From Piscicola geometra (Eukaryota > Annelida > Clitellata > Hirudinida > Piscicolidae): DNA of 64,000 nucleotides. Below are positions 38,357-51,600 of this stretch, piece by piece. Location of the stretch: positions 3,148,420 through 3,212,419 of the forward strand of contig OX030961.1 in assembly GCA_943735955.1 (NCBI GenBank), written 5' to 3'. A program made the translations under genes and the position numbers. Within the stretch, counting starts at the first letter, position 1; each line of letters starts with the position of its first letter. The notes beneath the pieces were generated by a model. That model saw only the letters and a program-made list of their open reading frames with translations, was not told the DNA's origin and did no database searches.

Positions 38357-41300
38357 GCTGACTCGAGAAAAAATTGAACGATTGAAAAAGCGAAGAATGT
38401 TGTTAGGAAGTCGACTCGCTGTATCGAATCAATGACCACTGTGCTGGGCCGATGTCTGCTTATGTATCATCCATCCATGCTCTCTCTCTCACTCTCTCTC
38501 TTCTCCTTGCTTCTCCTCTCTGTTTTTCTCAACTCTAGCTACCCCATCTTCTCTTTATATTTTTCTTTCCAGCTCAAGTGATTGCCTAGTGATGTTTTGT
38601 GGATATGCAACTCTAAATCATTCGCACACTGCAGCATCGCTCCAGACCTAAAAGTCGAAAACATGCGTGGCTTAGTTACACAAAGAGTTAGTATCTATTC
38701 ATAGATTATCATTAGAAGCTATGTCGATATGTACATACAAACACAATGACTATTGGCGTTGTTGTCTTCATCGATGGAGATTATAAATGAGAGTACATTA
38801 GGTGATCGAAAATACAAAGGCAAGATCGTATATTAGTATATTGGAGTTATACAGACTGTAATCTTCATGTTTTGAAGAACGTTCAGGTTAAAAGAGATCG
38901 TGAAAATAATGCGAGGAAAGAGGAAGGGAAGAGAAGGAGGAATTGGGAGAGGTGAAGGAGCAATGTTGCTGCAAGAGTCTGGAAAATAAAAATAATGGCA
39001 GTACAACCCTGCTTTAGGCTTCTTTAACTGGGAAAAATAATTCTTTGGGCAAGTAAAAGTGCTAAAGCATTGCTCGATTCGTGGGATTTTTAAAAGAAAA
39101 CTTTTAGTACCAAGGAATAATTTTATTGCTTCACATTAACATTGTGAGATAATTATCTTAGCGAATCTGCGAATCTTTTTGACTTTTTTTTATCTTTGGA
39201 GGCTTTAAAGCACAGTTGTTATGCAATCTCACATTTATTGACAGTTCTTTAAAAATAGGTCATGAAACTCAGCGATGCTCGTGATCCGACTGTCATTTCT
39301 TAGGAGCGTTAAAAAACATCTGCAGTTATTTTCCAATGGCGTTTTTTGTTTGCACTGAGTTCAAGGTGAATAAGTGAAGTACACAAGCAGAAAGAATCTT
39401 ATGAAACGGTGTGCATTGCTGTTAGTTTGACCACAGATCGGCTGGATTAATACCTTTGTGACCTTTGGCACACTCACCTTCAACGGCACTAACTCACTTT
39501 ATGCCTAGATTGAAAAGTGTCTGTTATGGCATTTCATTCATAAAGCACTCAACACTTTCCTAAGCTTAGAGCAGTGAAAGTATATTCCGAAGCAAAACGT
39601 TCCTTTCTTTAGTCAAACGTAGGGTGTTGACTATTATAAAAATTCATACGGATAAGCAATTTTGAGTTCAATTTTTTTTTTCAAAAAACTTTTATACTAT
39701 CTGTTATTTCACGCCCACTTACATTGCGATTTGCAAGGGCCTCACGTTACTTCTGCAAAGGCGCGCCTGAATGAGTAAGTGTTAATCGCTATAATTGCAA
39801 AGCTAAAACATCTTGACTGCCAAGAAACATATTTTCATTTACGGGAGAAATCGCCTTATAGGTTCAACGAGGGCAAATCATAAAAAATAAAGTTTTTAAA
39901 TTTTCAGCACCTAGTACACATTATAATGACCATTCATAGCATTCTGGACTGTTCCAGGCGTCTTAAAATGTTTCTTTCGTTAGATATGAGAGCTTTTGAC
40001 AACGGAATGAAAAGTCTTCATCGTTGCATACAATTCATCGTCCAAGTCACAATAGCAATAATTCATCTGAATTGCAAACTAATTAAAACTTGAAGATAGT
40101 TCAAAGAAATAAGTGTGAAAGGCAATGTGAAAGGAAAGATAATGAAACAAATGGAAGGAGAGTAGGAGGTGCAGTGTTGCTGCAAGACTCTAGATAAATT
40201 AGAAAAATAAATGTTTTTCACGGTTCTTAAACAAATATATATGTGGTAACGTGGTAACAAATTTCTAGGCATTTCTTAATTATCCTTCTTTCCAAAGAAA
40301 GTCATGGTATCAAGCATATTTTGTTTTGCATTTTCGAATATTTTTGTTTGAAACTACGTTTTTTATATGTATATGATATGCATTTCATATATCATATTGT
40401 TGTGGGTTTAAAAAAGTAGAAAAAGGTCAGACATGTCTGTTCTTATGATTGACAGTCTTCTTGCTTTGTGTGTGTAAAATAGGTGAAAACTTTATTTTTA
40501 TTCATATGATTTGTTTGCAACAAGATCAAACTAAATATAAATTTTAAATATTAGAAAATAAATGAATAAACAAAAAGGCATACTGGTGTGATGTATTTTT
40601 ACTCCGGTTTACCTCCAAATTCCGTTTTAATTCAACAAATGTCAAATACGGAGTTAGAAAAATTCCAGATTTTGTTTAATAACACTTAAAGGTGAACCAG
40701 CCAATTTTCATAAGTGCCTTGTTATTCGAAACAACAAGAGTAGGTAGATCTTCCAGTAATGAGAGTCAATGTGTATCTACTCCAATACGTTTTGTATGTA
40801 GCTAAAATACATTGAATCTTATGACTGACTTAAAACATTTTTCAATCAATCAACTGTAACTGTACAATTAAATTTTTAATCAAATCATTTTCAAAACGGG
40901 GTTTCAAAATAAAATACTATTAAATTAAACAAATCGATATTTGAGGAATTTCTAAAGTTTGCAGAGTTCAGGTGGAAATTGTATTTAAAACCATGTTTTT
41001 TATATCCTAAAACTCGCACTTTTAATCTAACCTTCCAAAATCATTTGGTTTGATAGTACTCAAAATTGAGTTACAGATCATATGTATTCTTTTAATAAAA
41101 ACATAAAAACAGCCTTAAAATATAAACTATAATATAGTTTTCCTATTAATAAAAAATCAAAATAAAATGTGCTTCGTGTTTCCCATACTTAACACTTAAC
41201 TGCATGTTTTTCCACTTAAAAGTTCAAAGTGTGAAGTTAAATGGCTATACAAGTTATATATAACAGTTATACATTATAGCAGAGAAGAAAAAGGGTTTGA

Positions 41301-44165
41301 AGTTATACACAGAGCAAGCTTCAGAGGTAGCTTTCAAAATCAATACTGACCAGGGTGTGTGGCCATTGTTTCCACCTTATTTCCATTTTAGGCGGCGTGT
41401 ATAAAAAGAGTATACAATTTGTAAACTGGGGTTTTCAAATCTGTATTCATTTTTTGAAATACTTTGAGAGTATTAAATATGTGTATAAATCGATAATTAT
41501 GATAATCCAACAATTATAGTTGTTCAAAGTTTTAAAGAATTAAAAAATGGGTTTTCATAGATGAAACAAAAATCTAATATTGCTGAAATAAGGGAAATGT
41601 CTTTGAAAAATTCTTTAAAAAGGTTTTATAGGATAATAGGTATTAAAGAAACATAAAAAAATCCATGTAAAACTGATTTGATGTATTTTCGTGTAAAAAC
41701 CAAACCTTCAATTTATGTATGTAGCCGTCTTTGTATGTTGATTTCGTTTCTGAAAGTTGTCTCATTCAATTATAATAATTTAAATGTTGATTTCTAGAAG
41801 AATTTTTAAAAACTTGAGGGATAAGGAATATTTTGAATATCCGAAGGAATATAATAATAATTATTTTAATTATTAATTAGATGATTCACTGTTTTAATCA
41901 CGGTCATTGAGTTTTGCGGAAAAATTATTTCTTTGGATAATTAAGATAGTTTGACGATAAGTAAAACGTTTAAATTAATTTTTTTATTTACATAGAATAT
42001 GATTTCATCTTAGGCAACTAAGCACTTAATCTTGGGAACCCATTTACTCAAGATAAAAAAATTTAATGCTCATGTTCATCAAATTGTATTTCTTGCTTTT
42101 TTTCTTATCTTAGAGTTGATATAGTTAGACAAATAATCAATATAATGACTAGACTAATTTTAATTTACGTTATTGATTATGCAATTTAGCTATGAGTCCA
42201 TTTGTAAAAATCGTTTCATCTTGTACAACCTCCCCCTAGTATTAAAAAAGTTTTTAAAACTTCCATGAAAAATTGAATAATATATTCAATGGAGAGATTT
42301 GAATGCGGGTAAAAAGATTTCGTCTGAATATCACAATTTTTTGGAATTCTGATTAATGCAGTTTAAGAAAAATAAAAATGCGTAACAGAATAAAAAAATC
42401 TATAAAAATACTAAATTAGATGAGAGGAAACAATTCTTTTACGTTTCAGAGCTAATACAACGTAAGGTAGAAAAAATTCCCGTATTTATTTCTGAGCATC
42501 AAATTTGTTTTTGAACCAAACATAACAACTATTAGTGTTTTTACTCCATGCATGGAAGTCAGAATATCTTGTTAAATATTTTATTATAATATACCTTATT
42601 GAATACCATATTGATTAATAACTTTTTATGATGTTATAAACAATAATTTATATACAATTCTCTTTTTCGGGGTTTGATTCATACAACAAAAGATTTATCG
42701 ATTTATTTCATTTACAGAAAAACTTCCAAGGATGTACTGTGAGCGCTTTTGTGATTCTTTATAAAGAAATAGTACTCTTTTTGCTAATAGAACATACAGA
42801 ATATAAAAGAAAAAGCCAGAATATCTACCGATACTCACGGAATATTTATTGCTTTTGGAGATTCCTACAAACTCGAGATCTAGTCAGATTTTATCGAACG
42901 AGAAAATATTTTTGTAGAAAATATATTTTTGGAGCACGTTATTCGATAAAATTGTTATTTTATTTTTATTATAGTATTATCTCGCATTCATAAAACCAAA
43001 GATATTTTTGAAAATAGTTTTAAAATAACTTTTAAAGGTATTAACTCACATAACTGAACTAAGTAGCTCAGCAATAAAGCTCTCATCGCTATTTTGTTTG
43101 TCGGAAAAACCGGCTCTTTAAAGTAATTCTTCTTGCATTTCCCTGGTCTCTTGATGGAACATACCTTTAACAACGCATAGAGACATTTACGGAATTTTTT
43201 TATATGATTAATGTAATAATCGCTTAAAGGCTAGACATAGAAGCCAATGAATAAATGTATTTTTCATTAAATTAGAAATGACAAGCATTAATTTTAAAAT
43301 AATATGTTTTTATCGACTAGAAAGGAAACATTTATTTTTATTAAAACAGTTAGTTAAATGACTTTGAATAAAAAAGCGTTTGAATTTAGTCCTACTTCAA
43401 TCAATCCACCGTTTAAATACAAATGGAAAGACTCACTGAGAGATTTCATTTTATTGATTAAACCATAAAACAGAAAATTTAGTATTTTGAGAGTAATTGT
43501 TGTAAAACATTTAAAAGCCTTTAAATGAATGTATTGAAACAACCACTATAATAGAGGTCAAAAGACCTACGGTGGTTTAAACGCCCAAAACTAATTTAAC
43601 GCTTTGATTATAATTTTGTTATATTGAAATAGGTTTTTAATAAATAATTCTTAAATTCGTGCCAAAAAAGGCTGAGTAATTCTTTTATTTACTAAGATCA
43701 ATACGCTTTAGGACAGCAAATAAAGAAAACGATTTTGTGAAATTAAACAAAATAGGAAATAATAATTCGAAAAATCTATTTACTGACTAAATAAGAGCAT
43801 AGGTATGTGAAACTTGAATATGAAGATAATTCTTTAATAATAGGACATAAATGAAATACGTAATTTGTTTTTTGTTTTCCTTATACCAATCCCTGTGGCT
43901 CTCCAATCCAATTTACAATCTGTTGGTGTTAATAGTTTTCATTAACTAGATAGTCGCCTAATTATTATTTTTTTATTTTATTTATTAATTTATTATATAG
44001 GCGCCTAATTAAATAAGTGCTCTTTAGATTATATACTTTTTTAGTCATTTTGACACTATATCACTGTATTATACTTTTGAATTTATGAAAAAGCTTTATA
44101 TTAAATCCAGAGATTGATTATTTAATAGGATATTATAAACCAAAATAAATAAATTAATGTAAATT
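38357..44165. other. Gene-poor AT-rich region
   Basis: 5.8 kb with no exon I can support. A CT-rich stretch lies at 38470-38580, just upstream of the ATP-grasp gene. Two related segments, about 38880-38990 and 40085-40205, share GTTGCTGCAAGA-CTCT cores and purine-rich flanks. Otherwise unstructured AT-rich DNA. Confidence 0.5.
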
Positions 44166-45116
<951 letters not shown>

Positions 45117-45625
45117 GATGAATTATAATAAAAATGATATTATAAGTATACGATTATATTTTCGGTTATCTGTCAAATCAGACTGAATTAAAAAAAAGAG
45201 TTTAGAAATTATTTTAGTACTTTAAACTTTCTCGAAAGTATTGTAAAACCTAATCAAAACTGTCGCCATAGGACGTGTAAGAAATTACAGAACTTAAATG
45301 TCAATCCGATTAAAACAAGTTTAATCGATTAAATTATAAAAGTGCATTAAGCTATTATAATGAAATTTTTTTTATTCTTTAAAAAAAAAGTTAAATTAAA
45401 TTTAAAACAGTTTTATTTAAATATGAAACCCACCCAGTCATATGTTTGTTATGATAAATTTATATTTCAAGTATTTTGCCCTCTGAGTTTTTTCGATTTG
45501 ACAATAATCAGGTATTTGTAAATTTATATAGATTTTCAACTATAAATTGGTTAATAAAAATATATTAGAATTGTTTTGAAATGTTATAAAAATGTATCTA
45601 TTATTACAGACCTGAGTAATCCACA

Positions 45626-46654
45626 ATGTCTCTTTTGCAAAAAGGAAAGCTTATTTCTGTGATTGGAGATGAAGTGAGAATTATATACTTTTAAATTTAT
45701 TCAAATTTTGTTATTTTTATTAATTGGAATTGTTTGTTTTAAAAAAGGACTTAAACCTGTTTAGTCAGATACATACAAAAAAGACTTTAAAAGGCTAACA
45801 TAAACATCACAGGACACTTGCACAGGATTCTTGCTGGGAGGCATTGGAGAGTTGGACAAGCAGAGAAGACCCAACTTCCTTGTTGTTGAAAAAAGTAGAA
45901 TAATTGTGAATCAATAATGTTGTATTTGTTTCTGTTAAATAATCTCAAATAATATCTTAGACTCATGAAAGTAATTAACTTTTTTTTCTCCATATTTTTC
46001 ACCAGACACCAGTGTCTCAGAGATTGAAGAGGCCTTCAAAACCTTCATCTCCAAGAGTGACATTGCCATAATCCTCATCAACCAAAATGTCTTACTGACA
46101 GACTTACTCTTTTTTCAATAACTATCTGATATAACTAATTTTTCTACTTCTCATCTACGTATTCACTCATACAATCATACATCCATCTCTCATTCTTCAA
46201 CATATCAATCCATAGCTTTATTCTCTTATCTTTTGTTCCATGCCTCTTCCAATTCACGCACATTCCTCAACTCATGCACCTATCAATCCACTAATTCATC
46301 CATTCACCAACCGATTTATCATCCATTCACCAGGTGGCAGAGATGATTCGTCACTTGATTGATTCGCACACCGAAACCTTGCCAGCAATTCTGGAAATCC
46401 CTTCCAAAGATCACCCCTATGATCCAGAGAAGGATTCCATCCTCAGAAGAGCCAAGGTTAGGTGGCATGCTTTTGATGGAGTGTGGGAAAAGAAGAATGT
46501 GAAAATTGGAAAAATCAATTTTAAAAATCAAAGTGATAAATAATGGTTGAAAAATTAGCCTAGGAAAAATGTGCTTAACATGATTTTAATTATAAGTTAA
46601 TCAATTTCTTTTAAATTATTACAGGGAATGTTCTCAGGAGAAGATTTGAAATGA
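45626..46654 (+). CDS. ATP6V1F: V-type proton ATPase subunit F
   Basis: Stalk subunit of the V1 sector. Five exons, 45626-45673, 45813-45894, 46006-46088, 46334-46456 and 46625-46654, close in frame to 121 residues (human 119). The sequence is nearly family-typical: [72 protein letters not shown] and the end GMFSGEDLK. All introns are short. No anomaly. Confidence 0.96.
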
Positions 46655-47030
46655 TCTGTTTGCGATATATAACAGTCGTCAATATTTAGATTTATCCATT
46701 TTCGACAACTTAATTTATTTTAGAATTTTTTAGAAAAAAGGATCTGGTAGTCTTGGAATATAATAATTTATTGAAACATGTTTTCAACCATTCCATGACT
46801 TCTTTTTTTGGTTAGCAGCTGCCATCTTGGCAGCCGCTTTAACCGCTTAATGATTTTGTTAAATAGTTTGTCTTATCTAATAATTTAGTTTTTTTTAATT
46901 TCAAATAATTATAGTAATTATAATTTATATCTTTTCTTGTTTTCTGGCTTTAAATTTATTTTGCTCTCGGAATTAAAATCTTCAACCAATAACTGTCTAA
47001 CGGACTACAATAAAAACTTATTTTAAAAGG

Positions 47031-47303
47031 AAGAAGTGCCAAGGTCTCAAATTGAGCACCAATGCACAGTTTGCAAGAACCCACTGGCTACCTACTTCAC
47101 AAGGCAGATGAGCTCTGCAGATGAAGGACAGACTGTTAGAACGAATCTTCTACACATGACTGTGTTTATGAAGAAGTGCCAGGGCCTCAAATTGAGCACC
47201 AGTGCACAGCTTGCAAGCACCCACTGGCTACCTACTTCACAAGGCAAATGAGCTCTGCAGATGAAGGACAGACTGTCAGAACGAATCTTCTACACATGAC
47301 TAC
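47031..47303 (+). repeat. Tandem duplication, period 140 bp
   Basis: AAGAAGTGCCA at 47031 recurs at 47171, and the two copies match almost throughout down to CTACACATGACT. The unit reads open for about 70 codons, but the frame differs between copies and stops; it is treated as a repeat, not a gene. Confidence 0.85.
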
Positions 47304-47494
47304 GTATTAGACAATTATTACCTTACTTAGATGACCCTTCTTTAAAGATGTCCATATATTTGAAACTCATCACCTCCTTATTTAACTACTTCTATATCAT
47401 TATTTTCTTTTCGTAAGGATCTGAAGACATATCTGTTTAACAAATTCATTTACCAGCGCTCTTGAATTTGAGGAAAGAGCGCTATAGAAATTGA

Positions 47495-47565
<71 letters not shown>

Positions 47566-47566
47566 C
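47304..47566 (+). mobile_element. Non-LTR retroposon 3' end with (GATT)n tail
   Basis: After the tandem repeat comes a segment reading GATCTGAAGACATATCTGTT (compare the LKTYLF ending of many non-LTR elements), then GAGCGCTATAGAAATT and about 18 GATT units to 47566. This is the longest of the GATT-tailed fragments in the window. Confidence 0.6.
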
Positions 47567-47933
47567 TTTTTATCAACTATATTTTCTTTCTAATCTTGCT
47601 ATATTTATCACATTAGATAAGTTTTATGCTTTGAATCAAAGTTTGATTAATTTTTAACATCCGGAATGGTTATTTATTATATAATATATAATATAGTTTT
47701 TAAAGTTGTCACTATTAAAATTAACAAAAAGAGCTGGATGGTCTATTTAAAAACCTAAAAAGTAAATTTTTCATTGCTAAAACGTTTAAAAATTGGTTGA
47801 AACTTTTTGCTATACATTTCATATAAAATTTATTTATGAACTCAAATAGGAAAAATTAGAACTTCAATAATATTTATTTAAAAAAAATTGATTTATCTGT
47901 GATTTAATCAATCTTTATAATATTTTCTTGTAT

Positions 47934-48048
47934 GTCAGGATGGCCGAGCGGTCTAAGGCGCCAGACTCAAGATAATATCTTGCCTAGCTTCTGGGTTGAG
48001 TATTCTGGTCCACGAATGTGGGCGTGGGTTCAAATCCCACTTCTGACA
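47934..48048 (+). tRNA. tRNA-Leu (CAA) with 31-nt intron
   Basis: The acceptor stem GTCAGGA pairs with TTCTGAC. The D-arm (TGGCCGAGCGGTCTAAGGC, boxA-like) and TTC T-arm (GGTTCAAATCC, boxB) are present. Anticodon CAA is at 47968-47970. An intron occupies about 47972-48002, one base 3' of the anticodon, as in other animal tRNA-Leu(CAA). The long variable arm is CCACGAATGTGG-like. A TTTTT Pol III terminator follows at 48052. Confidence 0.95.
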
Positions 48049-48261
48049 ATCTTTTTATAATTCTTAATAGAAAATTTTTTTTGAAGCAAAAGATGACTAA
48101 AATTAAAGGATTAAATTATTGGTCTTTAATCACTTTAATAATGAAGAAGAATAAAATGCGTGCAGAATGGCCGATAGATAAAGATGCAAGGTTCAAAGCG
48201 TTTTCGGCCCTGACCTTCATCTCGAGAGACAGAACCAACAGAAGGTTCTTTCCAGTCGGAG

Positions 48262-48300
48262 ACACAATGTGGGATTGTCTTCAAATCCCACTTCTGATGA
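48262..48300 (+). pseudogene. tRNA-Leu 3'-half relic
   Basis: AATGTGGG, then TTCAAATCCCACTTCTGA, matches the variable arm, T-arm and acceptor 3' strand of the tRNA 220 bp upstream. No 5' half, D-arm or anticodon arm is recognisable in front of it. Confidence 0.75.
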
Positions 48301-48608
48301 ATTTTTCGACGCATTTTTATATAAAATATCCTAATGATACTAAATAGTTTATTTATTCTTTAACTCCACAACATTTAAAACACTCAAATATAAAGATTGA
48401 TTACAAAGATAAATAGACTCACAACAAGAAGGAGAAAAATACACTTAAATGCGGTAAACACGTCTTTCAGAGTTTACAACTAGGACGACGATGAGAGATA
48501 ACGCCCAAAAAAAGTGGGTATAATATATTTTGCGGTAAAAGACAACAAATATGTTATATTCCAAAATTGAAAAACTTATCGCGTACCCCATACTTTCTCC
48601 ACGTTTCA

Positions 48609-51600
48609 TTAGCCTTGTTTTTTACAATACAACTTTCTTACTCCGTTCCAAATTCGCGCAAAAAAAGCCACACAGATGTTTCTGAAGTTTTTACTGCACA
48701 GGCAATAGGAGAAAAAGTTGAATATGCATTTAAAAGTGACCAAGAGGTTGAAGATGATGGTGAGAACTCGACGCACGTAGTCGTATGTGACGATGAAGGC
48801 GAGGTTCACCTTGTACATTAGGAGTATTTCCTGCGTGTACAACATCAAATGCCCCGAAAAAACGCACAAGTTACAAGCACTGCACATGACGATCACCACG
48901 ACGCTCATTTTGGTCACGGTCAGCAGTTTATTGTGGACCTTCAGTCGCGCTTGTAGCCATTGATTTTGCTTCTTTTTCTGATCGCTTGCCGGTAGAAGAT
49001 TCGTGACTATGTTTTCACTGAGAGGACTTGTTGGATCTCCTTCATGCGTCGTTCTAAAGCTTTCACCAGGTTTTTCTTGAACATTTGTTCCATTGCTTTT
49101 AGAAAGTAAACTGCGTCTTGTGGTGTTGGAGGTTTTTTGTGTGAGATGATTTTGTATCACACAATTCTTTTTTTTCTGGTGTTCAACTTCTGCGTTGATT
49201 TCTTCTTCATCGCTTACACTTGTTACAACATTAATTCCTTTTTTCAAAATCTTTTTCTTATAACCATCTTTGTTGGTTTCATTAGCTTCTTCAATGTCAT
49301 CATTAATTTGTCCTTCCAATCTCGCTTCTTCGTTTTCTTCCCAATCATCTTTCTCATCTTCTCTAAGTAATTGTCGAACTTTTCTACAAGCCTCATAGTT
49401 AAAATCAGTGTCAGCATAATCATCATCAGCATTACAACGACTTTCATAGAAAATATCTTCATCATCGTCATCAACACTCCCATCTTTTTTTACATTTATG
49501 TTTTCCAGATTTTCAACATTAATCTCATCTTTATAACACGTAACGGATTGCTCACCATTGTAATCGTCACAATAGTGGTATCGACCAGCATCATTAAAGT
49601 CATTCTTCACTCTATTCTCTCCACCACCTCCACAATCAATTTCAACATCAATATTGGTCTCCAGCCCTTCATAAATACACCCTTCTGACCATCTTTTGTT
49701 TCTTTTAAGATTTTCCAATCTCCAAGCATTTTTCACATATCCACCATCAGCACGACAAAAACCATGATCATGAAAATCTTTCTTTATTTCAAAAACCGCC
49801 TTAAAAGACTTCAAACCTAAAGAAAGTTTTTTTTCTAATTGAATCTTCTCGGAAAGATTTATATTTTTATTAATTTCGTCATCAATATTATTATTATTAT
49901 CCATATTTGTTTTTTTAATTATTTTTTCAAGTTTAGAGTTATCAATTTTCACGTTTATATCTATGAGTTCATAAAATCTTTCTTTGTAAGCCTGGCTGTT
50001 GCGTTTCTCTACGCTGCATTCACCTTCAAAAATTTAATAAGAAGTGGTTTTAAAGTTTTAGTCAAAAAATTACTTTAACAATTGAATTTAAAAGTTAAAA
50101 TTAAATCAAATGGAATTGAGATTATTTAGTTTTGCATGACTAAAATAAAGTTTAAAAAAACCAAAACCACCCAACCTACGCGACCCAACTTAGCAACACA
50201 GTAACCTTTCTCCCTGCTGCATCTCCTCAGAGTCCACATCTGTCCCAGAGAAGTGGTCAACGAGCTTCTAATCGAAGGCCACGAAAAGCGAGATGTGCTT
50301 TCTGTGCGAGTGTCCGACGCCTGGAGGTTTGAAGTGTACTCGATGGTCTTATCAAGTGGTAAAAGTGAATTTAAAATAAATAAATAAATAGTTTGAAAGT
50401 GGGTTTGCATAGTTTGGAGATGGGTGTGAAATTATTTGAAGAGATATCAAATTTATGTGCACATCTTGTTTTAATTAGATTGTGCAAGGCTTGGATGATT
50501 AAAGCACTAAAACCAAATTCGAAAAACCCTAAAACAAACTTTAAAATAAATAATGATTAATTAAAGTTTTTTTAATTGAGTTAAAATCATTCTCTTCAAG
50601 ACATTACAGACGTCGGATTTGATGATGAAGGACGGACATGAACGAAGAGTCTGGATGATTCGTACACTGGAGTAGATCATGAAACTGGTGGGCAGAATAT
50701 ACTGAACTGATGCGAAGACTATTGTCTTGTAGACGATGACATATACGCTGTTCAGACTAAATGCTCGTTGACGGTAGCTGCAGATGTGATTGCCTCCTCT
50801 CAAGACCGAACTGATGGTGATTTGGAAGTGAAAGTGGTGTGGAAGGATGTGAGATGGCTTTGAAAGTGGTATTTTTTGGATCAATTTGAAAATATTCGTT
50901 TGTTTTTGAAATAGTTCTAAACGAAAATATATATGAATTTTTGTGATCCGCAATTCAGTGTAACGCCGAGATGTAAATGAATGTAAGCATTTTCATTTGG
51001 AAATTCCATTTCGAATAGTTTTTTTTTCATTCTTCACAATTTTCCTGACATTCAGTGTGCATGAAACTACTATTAATAATTCAAAGCTGAGCTGTTGCTT
51101 TATTAGTTTGCTGTTAGACAAAATTTAGACAAAGTCTCATAAAGGACACTGCGATGATTAGTATTTCTTGTTTTTCACAATTTATATTCTATTTTCAAAA
51201 ACTCTAAAAACATATTAATTTGTTTCGTTAATAGTTTTTCATGAGCAGGATTGAAAATCCTTTCAAAGCGATTTTTATATGTTTTCTATATTCAGAGAAG
51301 TTGGCTTCCTATCTATTGTATTTTTACTATTATTGTGAAAATTTGTAAAAACTATTAAATCATTTAATTATAGAAAAAAAAATATTTATGGATAAAAAAT
51401 AGGCAATCATAAATATAAAACTATTAGAAACTAAGAAACAAGATTAGGTTCGTCAAGTAGAGCAAAGTTTAAAAAAAAGTTTTTCTAAATTTTGATTTAT
51501 GAGAAAAACATCAAAATTTTTGTAAAATAGAAAATAAAGATTGGAAAAATTTAGTGTATTAACTTCAATTTAACGGAAAGAATCACGCAAACCGGCAAAC

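Noticed and set aside
47491..47566. CRISPR-like direct repeats
   Set aside because: Four-base GATT repeat without spacers, in animal DNA.
48018..48347. 109-aa ORF starting in the tRNA gene
   Set aside because: It begins inside tRNA-Leu and runs through the tRNA relic; no family or splice evidence.
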